Source: Planctomycetota bacterium
Lineage (GTDB): Bacteria; Planctomycetota; Planctomycetia; Pirellulales; Thermoguttaceae
DNA length: 5,989 nucleotides
NCBI GenBank assembly: GCA_025356915.1
Contig: JANXQG010000541.1
Location: forward strand, 1 to 5,989
Direction: 5' to 3'
The notes below the pieces were generated by a model that ran no database searches, had not been told where the DNA came from, and saw only the letters and a program-made list of their open reading frames with translations. Shown here in pieces: positions 1-5,989 of the stretch. Position 1 is the first letter of the stretch, and every line of letters begins with the position of its first letter. A program made the translations under genes and the position numbers.

Positions 1-1
1 A

Positions 2-790
2 AAGAGCGTGGAGTATGCCCGCCGGCTGTTCGATAGCGGCAAGCTGAAGCTGGGTTCCTTTGCCCTACCCATGGACTGCGATAGCGACGACGAGACCTTT
101 GCCAAGGATGTGGCGAAGCTGCCGGAGTATGCCCAGGCGGCGGTTGCCGCCGGTTGCACACGTTGCATTTTTACGCTGTCGCCAGCGAGCGACAAGCGGC
201 CGTATCACGAAAACTTCGAGTTCCACAAGCGGCGGTTGCAGGAGATCAGTCAAGCGCTAGAACCGGCTGGTGTTCGCTTCGGCGTCGGCTTTCAGGCAGC
301 CGAGTATCTGCGGAAAAATCAGGAATTCCAGTTTGTACACGATCTTGACTCCCTCACGCTCTTGTTGAGCATGGTGGCCGCGCCAAACATCGGCCTGCTG
401 TTGGACATCTGGGAAGTCGTCGTCGCCGGTGGTTCGCTCGATAGCGTCTGCAAGCTGCCGCCCAATCAGATTGTGGCCGTACATCTGGCCGATCTGCCGC
501 CGGTTGCCGGCAACGGCGAGATCGACGAGAAATCCCGCTTATTGCCCGGTACGGAAGGTGCGAGGATTGACATCACCACGTTGTTGGTTTATCTCAAGTC
601 GGCGGGCTACGACGGCCCGATTACTCCGCGGCCCTCGCGTGGCATTTTCCAAAGCCGCCGTCGCGATCTTGTGGTCAAGCAGGCCGGGGAGGCCATGGAC
701 AAAGTTTGGCGGGCTGCCGGATTGCCCTTCGAGCGCCGTTTCGTTCCCTCGGCGGCTTCGTTGGACTACAACATGGATTACGGGAATTAG
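2..790 (+). CDS. Sugar phosphate isomerase/epimerase-like TIM-barrel protein (5' end missing)
   Basis: This is the C-terminal part of a xylose isomerase-like (AP endonuclease 2 family) TIM-barrel protein. The frame is open to the left edge, so the GTG at position 8 is probably not the true start and perhaps 20-40 residues are missing. Numbering residues from that GTG, family hallmarks are GLLLDIW (129-135), VAVHLADLP (156-164), a LPG turn (179-181) and GYDGPITP (200-207). Members usually bind a divalent metal through Glu, Asp, His and Glu and isomerise or epimerise sugars, often inositol-type or keto-sugars. Here the Asp (D133), His (H159) and D162 are present. The first Glu position, in the usual GLEF/GLEY strand, reads GVGF (Gly at 94), and the final Glu of the PEP motif is Arg208. 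The His normally after the Trp of DxWH is Glu136. The protein may therefore be catalytically altered or inactive. It ends at TAG 788-790 and converges on the CDF gene. Confidence 0.85.
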   Translation, partial: KSVEYARRLFDSGKLKLGSFALPMDCDSDDETFAKDVAKLPEYAQAAVAAGCTRCIFTLSPASDKRPYHENFEFHKRRLQEISQALEPAGVRFGVGFQAAEYLRKNQEFQFVHDLDSLTLLLSMVAAPNIGLLLDIWEVVVAGGSLDSVCKLPPNQIVAVHLADLPPVAGNGEIDEKSRLLPGTEGARIDITTLLVYLKSAGYDGPITPRPSRGIFQSRRRDLVVKQAGEAMDKVWRAAGLPFERRFVPSAASLDYNMDYGN

Positions 791-820
791 CCGGGAACCT
801 GTAGGACTAGGGCGGATTAT

Positions 821-2254
821 TCACCCATCCCTCTTCCGCGGCTCCACGTGAATCACTACCCGCCCCATGTTTTTCGCGCTGGCGCGGATGTGTGCTTCGA
901 GAGCCACGGTCAGATCGTGGGCATCGCCGATGAGCATCTGCGGGTCGAGGCGGCAATGGAACGAAACATGGGTCTGCCCACCGGCACGCTGGACCTTGAC
1001 GTTGTGAAGTTGTGCGATCGACGCATCGCCGTGAAAAAACTTATCGACTGTTTCGAGAACTTCTGCCGCGTCGGCCGGCTCGGCTTGGAGGATGGCCGTA
1101 TTGTCGCCAACAGGTTCGAGATGCGAAACGATCCGCGTCAACCCAGGCACGCCAGCTCGAACGTCATTCTCAAACGACGTGGCATGGCGATGGGCCTCCT
1201 CGAGCGTGAGCGAATCGGGCACTTCTAAATGGAGTTGTAGCCAACGCTGCGAGTTCTCCTCGAAAAGGTGGATGGCATGCGCTCCGAGACCCCGCCGAGC
1301 GGCAAGGATCCGAACCTGAGTGGTGATGTCGTGATCGCTTAGGGCCAGCGGCTCGGCGTGGACAACCACATCGGCGTCAGGCACAACCGTCCGGACGGCC
1401 TCCGCTGCCTCATCGGCGATGTCGTGGGCACGTTCAAAGCTGATCGTATGGCCCACCGAGAGTGTGATGTCGGCAAACACTTCCGATCCGGCCCGCCTCA
1501 TGCGAACCTTCGTAACCGCCCTGACGCCGTCCACCTGCCCGGCCGCATGGGCTACCTTGTCGCGGAGATCTTTGGGGATGCGGTCCAAAAGGTCATCGAC
1601 CGACTTCTTGCCCAATTTCAGGCTAACCCAGACTACGATTCCGGCCACGGCCAGGGCGGCAATCGTGTCGGCACTGGCCAGCCACGGCAGATTGAAGTAT
1701 CCCTCGGCACCGACGCAGAAAAGCCCAAAAAGCACCACGCACGACGACCAGATATCGGTCGAGAAGTGCAATGCATCGGCTTCCAGGGCCTGGCTTTGGT
1801 ATTTTTTTGCGACTCGTAGCAAGGCCCGCGAACGCGAATAGTCGACGACGATCGAAAGAATAACCACCAGAAATGCCCACACGCTGAGATCGACTACGAT
1901 CGGCTCGGGAAGAAAGAGCCGCCGTGATGCCTCGTAAACGATCCAGATACAGGTGACCAGCAGGAGGAGCGTTTCAAACAAAGCCGAGAGCGTCTCGAAC
2001 TTGCCGTAGCCATAGGTCTGCTTATGATCGGCCGGACGCGAAGACATGTGAACGGCCCAAAGTGTCACGCCGGCGGCCAGTAGATCGAGACTCGAATGGG
2101 CCGCCTCGGCCAGGATACCCAAGCTGTGGGTCGTGATTCCAACGACCAGTTTCAGGACCGTCAGCACGGTCGCCGCCATGAGCGACGACACGGCCACGCG
2201 GAGCTTTTCGCGGGTTGCTTCTTCACGGGTCGAGGACGCTGCGCCGTTGGCCAT
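821..2254 (-). CDS. Cation diffusion facilitator (CDF) family metal transporter with three C-terminal dimerisation domains
   Basis: This is a 477-residue inner-membrane antiporter predicted to export Zn2+ or a similar divalent cation in exchange for protons. Six membrane segments lie at about 22-45, 47-70, 88-108, 121-140, 157-182 and 193-213. The transport site is H53xxxD57 in TM2 and H163xxxD167 in TM5; this HD-HD pattern is typical of Zn-type CDFs, whereas Mn-type members have DxxxD. The second-site histidines of YiiP, after TM2, are replaced (DHKQTYGYGK, 76-85). The family norm is about 300 residues with one cytoplasmic domain. Here three tandem copies follow, at about 226-303, 309-382 and 397-473, each ending in an HxEP motif (H299, H378, H469). 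The ATG at 2252-2254 has AGGA only 3 bases upstream, so initiation may be weak or coupled to the DUF1080 gene, which ends 11 bases before it. It is the last gene of the probable operon. Confidence 0.93.
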   Translation of the reverse strand: MANGAASSTREEATREKLRVAVSSLMAATVLTVLKLVVGITTHSLGILAEAAHSSLDLLAAGVTLWAVHMSSRPADHKQTYGYGKFETLSALFETLLLLVTCIWIVYEASRRLFLPEPIVVDLSVWAFLVVILSIVVDYSRSRALLRVAKKYQSQALEADALHFSTDIWSSCVVLFGLFCVGAEGYFNLPWLASADTIAALAVAGIVVWVSLKLGKKSVDDLLDRIPKDLRDKVAHAAGQVDGVRAVTKVRMRRAGSEVFADITLSVGHTISFERAHDIADEAAEAVRTVVPDADVVVHAEPLALSDHDITTQVRILAARRGLGAHAIHLFEENSQRWLQLHLEVPDSLTLEEAHRHATSFENDVRAGVPGLTRIVSHLEPVGDNTAILQAEPADAAEVLETVDKFFHGDASIAQLHNVKVQRAGGQTHVSFHCRLDPQMLIGDAHDLTVALEAHIRASAKNMGRVVIHVEPRKRDG

Positions 2255-2265
2255 GGTTCCTGGAT

Positions 2266-2904
2266 CTACTTCAATTCTTTCAGCCGAATGTTCCGCACGG
2301 CACCGACCGACTCATAGGTCGAGATACCTAGCGGACGGCTGGCGTCGCACTCGATTCGCACGCCGAAAGTATGGTCCTTGCGGTCCTGGTTGACCACTTG
2401 GTCCTTATCGATCCAGACCTCGATCTTCTCCTCGGTCACACGGATGCGGAACTGATACCAGGTGTTGTTCTTGAATTCGCGGCTGGCGGATGTCTGATTC
2501 TCCGAGGCATCCATGTGATCGATGGTCGAGAGCCCAATCATGCTGCCGCCCCAGCCACCCGTGACAAACGAACAGTATTTGTCACCCACGGGGAACGTCG
2601 TCGTACAGAAGAAATCGCTCCCCTCGATTCGCTTGCCTTCGAGGGTCAACTCGTAATTGCTGCGCGGCGGCTTGCCGCTCCAGGTGATGCCGGTCATCTG
2701 ATTGCCGCGCTCCATGACAATCGTGCCGTCGCGAACGGCGACCTTTCCCTCTCCGCCAAAATCGGTCACCTTCCACCCTTCCAGCGTCTTGCCGTTGAAG
2801 AGATCTTTAGCCGCCGGCACCGGTTTGTCGGCTCCCTGGGCAGCCAGCATGAACACAAAACTGGCTAGGATTAATCCGGCGACTCGCAAAGCATGATGTA
2901 TCAC
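2266..2904 (-). CDS. Exported DUF1080 / 3-keto-disaccharide hydrolase family protein
   Basis: This 212-residue protein has a signal peptide (hydrophobic 8-22, cleavage near AQG/A at about 24) and one concanavalin-like jelly-roll domain. The family signature LFNGKTLEGWK is at 35-45, and the typical C-terminal strand AVRNIRLKEL is at 202-211. PF06439 members are abundant in planctomycetes; some hydrolyse 3-keto-glycosides, but most are untested, so the substrate here is unknown. The length suits a single-domain member. The start is GTG at 2902-2904, chosen because AGGAG lies 8 bases upstream (2913-2917) and because the next Met (19) would destroy the signal peptide. The gene begins 2 bases after the DUF1573 stop and ends 11 bases before the CDF start, which points to co-transcription and translational coupling. 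Its location is probably the periplasm or cell surface. Confidence 0.92.
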   Translation of the reverse strand: MIHHALRVAGLILASFVFMLAAQGADKPVPAAKDLFNGKTLEGWKVTDFGGEGKVAVRDGTIVMERGNQMTGITWSGKPPRSNYELTLEGKRIEGSDFFCTTTFPVGDKYCSFVTGGWGGSMIGLSTIDHMDASENQTSASREFKNNTWYQFRIRVTEEKIEVWIDKDQVVNQDRKDHTFGVRIECDASRPLGISTYESVGAVRNIRLKELK

Positions 2905-2906
2905 AG

Positions 2907-4046
2907 TTAAAACTCCTGTTGCGTGGAAGATCGTGGTTTGGCAACCGTGCCGGAGGGTCCAAACACCGGATCGACCCCCCTGTTGTCCGGCTTGCTGTCG
3001 CCAGGCTTCTCATCGACGGTCTTTTCAGTACCGGCAGGCTGAGTCAAGTTGATGCTTACTTCGGCCTCAATGGGTTCCGTCGAAGCCGTGGTCTGAATGC
3101 GAATTCGCGTGGCGACCTTGCCCGGCGTGTCGCCACCAAGGAAAATGACGGGCACTCGGTGGACGGTAGCCGCCACGGCCGCCGGAAGATCACAGCGAAA
3201 GCGAGGATTGGTCGATTCGACACCGGTGATCTGGAATGGCGACGCGCTGACGACCACCAACGGCCGTATCACGGGGGTTTGCCGATTTCCAGCCGCCACG
3301 GGATCCATGATCAGCGGAGAAGGATGCACCGTCACGGGGGCAACGACGGATGCATCCACGGGAACCGGAACCCGCTGCGCGCGGGGATTCGGATCGTTAC
3401 TTACCAGATTGAGTTCATCGCGAGAGTAGCCGACCTTGGCATCGGCCGCCAGATTCACCGTGAGATCGTAAGTCACCATGCCACCGCCACGCGAAACCTC
3501 GGTCACCTTGCCCGTAATGCTAGGGTTGGCACATTCGACCCGTTGAATCTGCCAGTCGGGCCGGCCGGCATAGCGGACGATCACCCGTTGCTGCGCAGTA
3601 TTGCCTTGTGCCGCACGGAGATGCACCGAACCCGGATCGAGGACCACGTCGCTGCGGATGTAACAATGAACATACAACTGTACTTCCGCTGGAAACGGCT
3701 TGTCAAACTCCACGGTGATTGTCACGTCCTTCTGTCCTTGGAAGTTCACCGTATCGACTTTGACCAACACATAGGTCTTTTTCCACGTTTTGAGAATCTG
3801 CACGGGCACTTCCGGCGAAGTACAGCCGCAACTCGCCCGTGCCGATCGAATGTGGGCGTCTTCCAGATAGATATTCTCGACCCCGAAGCGGTGTTCCACC
3901 TTTGCGCCACGAGCAACGGTGCCGAAATCGTGACTCGTATGGTCAAACATTTCGCGAGCCCAGTCCTGGGCACCAGCGCGACCAGTGGTCAAAGCAGCCA
4001 GCGACCAGAGAGCGATCCAAGCGAGCATGCGAGCGGTTCGTTCCAT
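2907..4046 (-). CDS. Exported DUF1573 domain protein with Ig-like repeats
   Basis: This 379-residue protein has a signal peptide (positive MERTAR, hydrophobic 8-20, likely cleavage after GRAGA at 26). The DUF1573 domain at about 30-130 shows the family hallmarks HDFGTVARG (39-47) and the SCGCT motif (C73, C75). Two further beta-rich segments at about 134-238 and 240-336 look like Ig/ASH-type folds. A hydrophilic Pro/Lys/Asp-rich tail, 337-379, ends the protein. No enzymatic role is established for the family; it is very common in Planctomycetota and Bacteroidota and is thought to act in the envelope, so function is unassigned here. The ATG at 4044-4046 is the most upstream possible because an in-frame stop lies 3 codons before it. 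GGGAG is 14 bases upstream, farther than usual. It is the first gene of the operon behind the TTGACA-N17-CATACT promoter. A long antisense ORF on the plus strand is a shadow. Confidence 0.92.
   Translation of the reverse strand: MERTARMLAWIALWSLAALTTGRAGAQDWAREMFDHTSHDFGTVARGAKVEHRFGVENIYLEDAHIRSARASCGCTSPEVPVQILKTWKKTYVLVKVDTVNFQGQKDVTITVEFDKPFPAEVQLYVHCYIRSDVVLDPGSVHLRAAQGNTAQQRVIVRYAGRPDWQIQRVECANPSITGKVTEVSRGGGMVTYDLTVNLAADAKVGYSRDELNLVSNDPNPRAQRVPVPVDASVVAPVTVHPSPLIMDPVAAGNRQTPVIRPLVVVSASPFQITGVESTNPRFRCDLPAAVAATVHRVPVIFLGGDTPGKVATRIRIQTTASTEPIEAEVSINLTQPAGTEKTVDEKPGDSKPDNRGVDPVFGPSGTVAKPRSSTQQEF
2913..2917 (-). promoter_or_regulatory. Shine-Dalgarno AGGAG for the DUF1080 GTG start
   Basis: AGGAG on the minus strand ends 8 bases before the GTG at 2904-2902. 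It lies inside the last codons of the DUF1573 gene, so ribosomes finishing that gene cover it. This supports the GTG start and coupled translation. Confidence 0.65.
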
Positions 4047-4082
4047 GAAAATCTACAAAACTCCCGGATGGTACAAACTGTC

Positions 4083-4111
4083 AGTATGCCAAAGCGGGGG
4101 CAGGGTGTCAA
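4083..4111 (-). promoter_or_regulatory. Sigma-70-type promoter for the DUF1573-DUF1080-CDF operon
   Basis: On the minus strand, a perfect -35 box TTGACA (4111-4106) is followed by a 17-base spacer and CATACT (4088-4083; 4 of 6 matches to TATAAT). Transcription would start near 4076, giving a leader of about 30 bases before the DUF1573 ATG. The near-ideal box and spacing in an intergenic region make this a credible promoter; it is inferred from sequence only. Confidence 0.6.
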
Positions 4112-4121
4112 TTCCAGGGTT

Positions 4122-4147
4122 GGTGCCACCCCTAGCACTTCGGCACC
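4122..4147. repeat. Inverted repeat GGTGCC-N14-GGCACC upstream of the operon promoter
   Basis: The arms are 4122-4127 and 4142-4147, a perfect 6-base match. The repeat begins 11 bases upstream of the -35 box on the minus strand. It lacks a T-run after it in the minus direction and has only TTT in the plus direction, so it is a poor terminator. It could be an operator-like site or chance. Confidence 0.25.
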
Positions 4148-4224
4148 TTTCGATTAAGGCCGCGAGCCAGAACTCAGTCGCTACCCCGGTTGCCTAAACT
4201 GCTTGGATTAACAATAGTGCAGAT

Positions 4225-4761
4225 TCAAGCAACTAATCCCCAAAACAGAAAGCCAACTCCAATCGCACCAAAGGTGAGGGATACGAACCAGAACTCGCGC
4301 CGCTTGGTCAGTACGGAAATAGCTCCCACGGCGATGCCGACCTGAAACATGGTCAGGCCCCTCGAAAGTGGCACGTGCTCGCGAAGGTGCTTTTTCGATT
4401 CTTCTTGTTTCTCCTCTGCCTCCTTCATGATTTCGTCCTTCTTCTCCCTGTACTCGGCGAGTTTGACGTCATCCTCAGGATCTGACTCCACTCCAAGCTT
4501 TGCTAAGACCTTTTTATTGCCCAAAATCACCTTTTCCTTGATGCTGTTGGCCTGAAACTGACTCCATTTGTTGCTGGCCTGGATCTGCTCCAACGTCGCC
4601 TCGGTAGCAAAATGTTCAGCATATAGGGCGGTCACTGAGGCCAGCGCGGCCAAAATGGCGGCCGTCAAGGCAACCCCCAAAATCCAAGGCTCCGTGGCTC
4701 CGTGGGCGTGATGCTCGATGGTTTCATGCACGTTTTCCAAAGGTACTTCCGGCGTTCCCAT
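4225..4761 (-). CDS. DUF4337 family membrane protein
   Basis: This 178-residue protein matches the DUF4337 layout. It has a short His-rich N-terminus (HETIEHHAHG, 12-21), a membrane helix at about 27-48, a central charged, probably coiled-coil region (about 52-128) with the family-like stretch QASNKWSQFQANSIKEK (61-77), then two closely spaced membrane helices at about 135-152 and 157-177. The middle is rich in Glu and Lys, including EEKQEESKKH (116-125). No catalytic motif is visible and the family has no known function. The ATG at 4759-4761 is supported by GGAG 7 bases upstream. The gene has its own TATAAT promoter and is separated by 178 bases, including another promoter, from the downstream DUF1573 gene, so it is probably a single-gene unit. 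It is divergent from the sdh genes. Confidence 0.85.
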   Translation of the reverse strand: MGTPEVPLENVHETIEHHAHGATEPWILGVALTAAILAALASVTALYAEHFATEATLEQIQASNKWSQFQANSIKEKVILGNKKVLAKLGVESDPEDDVKLAEYREKKDEIMKEAEEKQEESKKHLREHVPLSRGLTMFQVGIAVGAISVLTKRREFWFVSLTFGAIGVGFLFWGLVA

Positions 4762-4790
4762 GATCGATCTCCAGGATAAGAATCTGTTTC

Positions 4791-4805
4791 ATGACATTAT
4801 ATCAT
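4791..4805. repeat. Near-palindrome over the DUF4337 -10 box
   Basis: ATGACATTATATCAT is symmetric at 12 of 15 positions counting both strands, with perfect ATGA/TCAT ends, and is centred on the -10 box. Such a site could be a repressor operator, but AT-rich promoter DNA often looks palindromic by chance. Confidence 0.2.
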
Positions 4806-4823
4806 TCCAAGCCGAACAGACAA
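4796..4823 (-). promoter_or_regulatory. Promoter for the DUF4337 gene
   Basis: On the minus strand, TTGTCT (4823-4818; 4 of 6 to TTGACA) precedes a 16-base spacer and a perfect TATAAT (4801-4796). The predicted start near 4789 leaves a leader of about 28 bases with GGAG correctly placed before the ATG. The -35 box overlaps the Shine-Dalgarno of the small plus-strand ORF at 4834. Confidence 0.55.
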
Positions 4824-4833
4824 AGGACGCGAC

Positions 4834-5013
4834 ATGTCAGAAATAGCATTGCAGTTCTTCCTGCTTCCTGATACCGAGGGCTTGCATCCATCGCCTTTTT
4901 CGAGGAGAATGAAACAATTGATGCTGTCAAAAAGCTGCTCGGCCATACTTCTTGCGAGGAGGCGGTTCCCATGGCAAGGGCTACGGCCGAAAAATGCTAC
5001 GCTTTTAGAGTAG
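4834..5013 (+). CDS. Doubtful 59-residue ORF or frameshifted gene remnant upstream of sdhC
   Basis: An ATG at 4834 with an excellent Shine-Dalgarno (AAAGGA at 4822-4827, 6-base spacer) opens a 59-codon frame ending at TAG 5011-5013, 16 bases before sdhC. The first 22 residues (MSEIALQFFLLPDTEG...) look reasonable, but after the T-run at 4896-4900 the product becomes an implausible Arg/Ser/Leu/Cys-rich tail. In the -1 frame from the same T-run, the next roughly 40 residues look like a normal soluble helix (FFEENETIDAVKKLLGH..., then ATAEKCYAFRVGA), and that frame stays open to TGA 5091-5093 inside sdhC. Possible readings are a decayed gene with a one-base indel, a frameshifted small gene, or no gene at all. 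I do not recognise a family. Confidence 0.25.
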   Translation: MSEIALQFFLLPDTEGLHPSPFSRRMKQLMLSKSCSAILLARRRFPWQGLRPKNATLLE

Positions 5014-5029
5014 GAGCTTCGGGACGAAA

Positions 5030-5722
5030 ATGGCAGACATTGCTTCGGTTTTCGGGCGACAGGAATTCCTCATCCGCCGCCTTCATTCGCTGACCGGCCT
5101 GATCCCCGTCGGGGCGTTCCTGACAATTCACCTGTTGACCAACATGGGGATCCTCGATAACAGCTACCAGGATCGCGTCAATTTGATCCACAGCATGGGT
5201 GAGCGAACACTGGAAGTGGTCGAGTGGAGTCTTATCTTTTCCCCCCTCCTGTTTCACGGCATCATCGGCATGATCATCGTTGCGAGGGGACATCGCAACC
5301 TGGTCTATTATCCGTACCCTCAGAATTTCCGCTATACGCTCCAGCGATGGACCGGGGTAATCGCCTTTGCCTTCATCTTTTGGCACGTCTTCCAAACCCG
5401 CGGCTGGATCAACTCCGACTGGTGGTTGGAACATGTGACCAGGCCGCTGGGAGGTGGAGTTTTTGATCACAAAAAAGCCGTGAATACCGGGATCGAGGCC
5501 GTGCAGCTTGCTCCCTGGGTTATGCCTGTCTATGTGGTCGGCATCCTGACTTCGGTCTACCACTTTGCCAACGGTCTGTGGACGCTGGGCATTACGTGGG
5601 GGGTTTGGACCGGCCGCCGCGCCCAAGCCTGGGCCACGGTTTTTTGCGGCGCCTTCGGCCTAGCCTTGGCTGCGGCCGGTCTGGCAGCCCTGTATGGGTT
5701 CTGGTTCTCTCGTAGCATCTAA
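5030..5722 (+). CDS. sdhC: Succinate dehydrogenase cytochrome b558 subunit
   Basis: This 230-residue membrane anchor of complex II (Bacillus-type b558 family) carries two b haems and passes electrons from succinate oxidation to quinone, probably menaquinone. Five helices are visible at about 21-38, 65-85, 106-123, 162-182 and 200-226. The conserved histidines are H19 in RRLHSLTG, H34 in TIHLL, H76 in LFHGIIG, H119 in FWHVFQTRG and H178 in YHFANGLW. The first four are spaced exactly as H13, H28, H70 and H113 of the B. subtilis protein as I recall it, so all four axial ligands (H34, H76, H119, H178) are present. The loop between H119 and H178 is about 17 residues longer than in B. subtilis. The ATG at 5030 has a weak GGGA 5 bases upstream and a better AGGAG 13 bases upstream. 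sdhA follows after 63 bases, so the two are probably one operon. No convincing promoter was found in front. Confidence 0.95.
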   Translation: MADIASVFGRQEFLIRRLHSLTGLIPVGAFLTIHLLTNMGILDNSYQDRVNLIHSMGERTLEVVEWSLIFSPLLFHGIIGMIIVARGHRNLVYYPYPQNFRYTLQRWTGVIAFAFIFWHVFQTRGWINSDWWLEHVTRPLGGGVFDHKKAVNTGIEAVQLAPWVMPVYVVGILTSVYHFANGLWTLGITWGVWTGRRAQAWATVFCGAFGLALAAAGLAALYGFWFSRSI

Positions 5723-5785
5723 ACGCAAGCAAAGACAAAGGCCGACCGGTTTTCGGAAACGCATCTCTCGACAGGAACAAACGTC

Positions 5786-5989
5786 ATGGCAAAACCATCG
5801 GTGATGATCATCGGCGGCGGATTGGCCGGAATGGCCGCCGCCATCAAGCTTGCTGAATTGGAATGTGATGTAACCATCATGAGCCTCCTGCCGGTGAAAC
5901 GGTCGCATAGCGTCTGCGCCCAGGGCGGGATCAACAGCGTCAACGACCTTACACGGCAGTTGGGCGATAACGAAGGGAAACACTTTGAA
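5786..5989 (+). CDS. sdhA: Succinate dehydrogenase flavoprotein subunit, N-terminal part (runs off the window)
   Basis: These are the first 68 codons of the FAD-binding catalytic subunit of complex II, which oxidises succinate to fumarate on the cytoplasmic face. The N-terminus shows the dinucleotide-binding strand VMIIGGGLAGMAAA (6-19). KRSHSVCAQGGIN (38-50) follows, in which H41 is the residue expected to carry covalently bound FAD. That motif and the surrounding LLPVKRSHS match the Bacillus-type (SdhA/FrdA, menaquinone) branch better than the E. coli SHTVSAQGG form. The ATG at 5786 is supported by AGGAA at 5773-5777 with an 8-base spacer. The full protein should be about 600-650 residues and continues past the right edge; the order sdhC-sdhA predicts sdhB next. 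Confidence 0.95.
   Translation, partial: MAKPSVMIIGGGLAGMAAAIKLAELECDVTIMSLLPVKRSHSVCAQGGINSVNDLTRQLGDNEGKHFE

Noticed and set aside
791..820. Possible bidirectional terminator between the convergent isomerase and CDF genes
   Set aside because: The 30-base gap shows no convincing stem-loop and no T-run in either direction.
1358..1841. Two plus-strand frames of 140-153 codons opposite the CDF gene
   Set aside because: Both are antisense shadows of the transporter's membrane and first cytoplasmic domains.
2919..4157. 412-codon open frame on the plus strand
   Set aside because: It is antisense to the well-supported DUF1573 gene, runs through that gene's promoter, and its product is Arg/His-rich without any family motif. 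It is a shadow frame of GC-rich coding DNA.
4201..4239. Hairpin-like pairs GCTTG/CAAGC and GGATTA/TAATCC at the end of the DUF4337 gene
   Set aside because: The stems are short, compete with each other, contain mismatches in the minus-strand RNA and have no following U-run, so a terminator call is not justified.
4902..4960. LLGHTS motif resembling the LLGH box of tyrosine recombinases, in the -1 frame upstream of sdhC
   Set aside because: The following residues lack the expected Thr and catalytic Tyr spacing, and no other recombinase motif is present.
4834..5029. Promoter for sdhC
   Set aside because: TTGCAT-N17-GAGAAT (3 of 6 and 4 of 6 matches) was the best candidate and is too weak to annotate.
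4997..5626. 209-codon minus-strand frame opposite sdhC
   Set aside because: sdhC is certain from its haem ligands and family motifs; the antisense product has no recognisable features.

Overview
The window looks like chromosome from a planctomycete (Pirellulales-like). The support is the family mix, not a database match: a TIM-barrel sugar isomerase-like protein, an exported DUF1573 protein, an exported DUF1080 (3-keto-disaccharide hydrolase family) protein, a DUF4337 membrane protein and a Bacillus-type sdhC-sdhA pair. Base composition is moderately GC-rich and fairly even. No RNA gene, insertion sequence, CRISPR array or phage gene was seen.

Layout. Positions 2-790 (+) hold the 3' part of a sugar phosphate isomerase/epimerase-like gene whose start lies left of the window. 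It converges, with a 30-base gap, on a minus-strand cluster read from about 4076 down to 821: DUF1573 protein, then DUF1080 protein (2-base gap, GTG start, Shine-Dalgarno inside the upstream gene), then a cation diffusion facilitator (CDF) metal transporter (11-base gap). A near-consensus promoter, TTGACA-N17-CATACT, sits about 30 bases upstream of the DUF1573 start, so the three genes probably form one operon. A separate minus-strand gene, 4225-4761, encodes a DUF4337 membrane/coiled-coil protein with its own TATAAT promoter. From about 4834 the plus strand carries a doubtful 59-codon ORF or gene remnant, then sdhC (5030-5722) and the first 68 codons of sdhA (5786 onward). These encode the dihaem cytochrome b anchor and the FAD subunit of succinate dehydrogenase; sdhB is expected to the right.

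How the genes fit together. sdhC and sdhA build respiratory complex II (succinate:menaquinone type). The three-gene operon combines two proteins predicted to be exported with an inner-membrane divalent-metal exporter; its joint role is unknown. The points most worth a second look are: the CDF transporter carries three tandem copies of the cytoplasmic metal-binding/dimerisation domain, and the first copy has lost histidines that the second and third keep; the isomerase-like protein lacks two glutamates that normally bind the catalytic metal; and the sequence upstream of sdhC has a protein-like reading frame broken at a run of five T.
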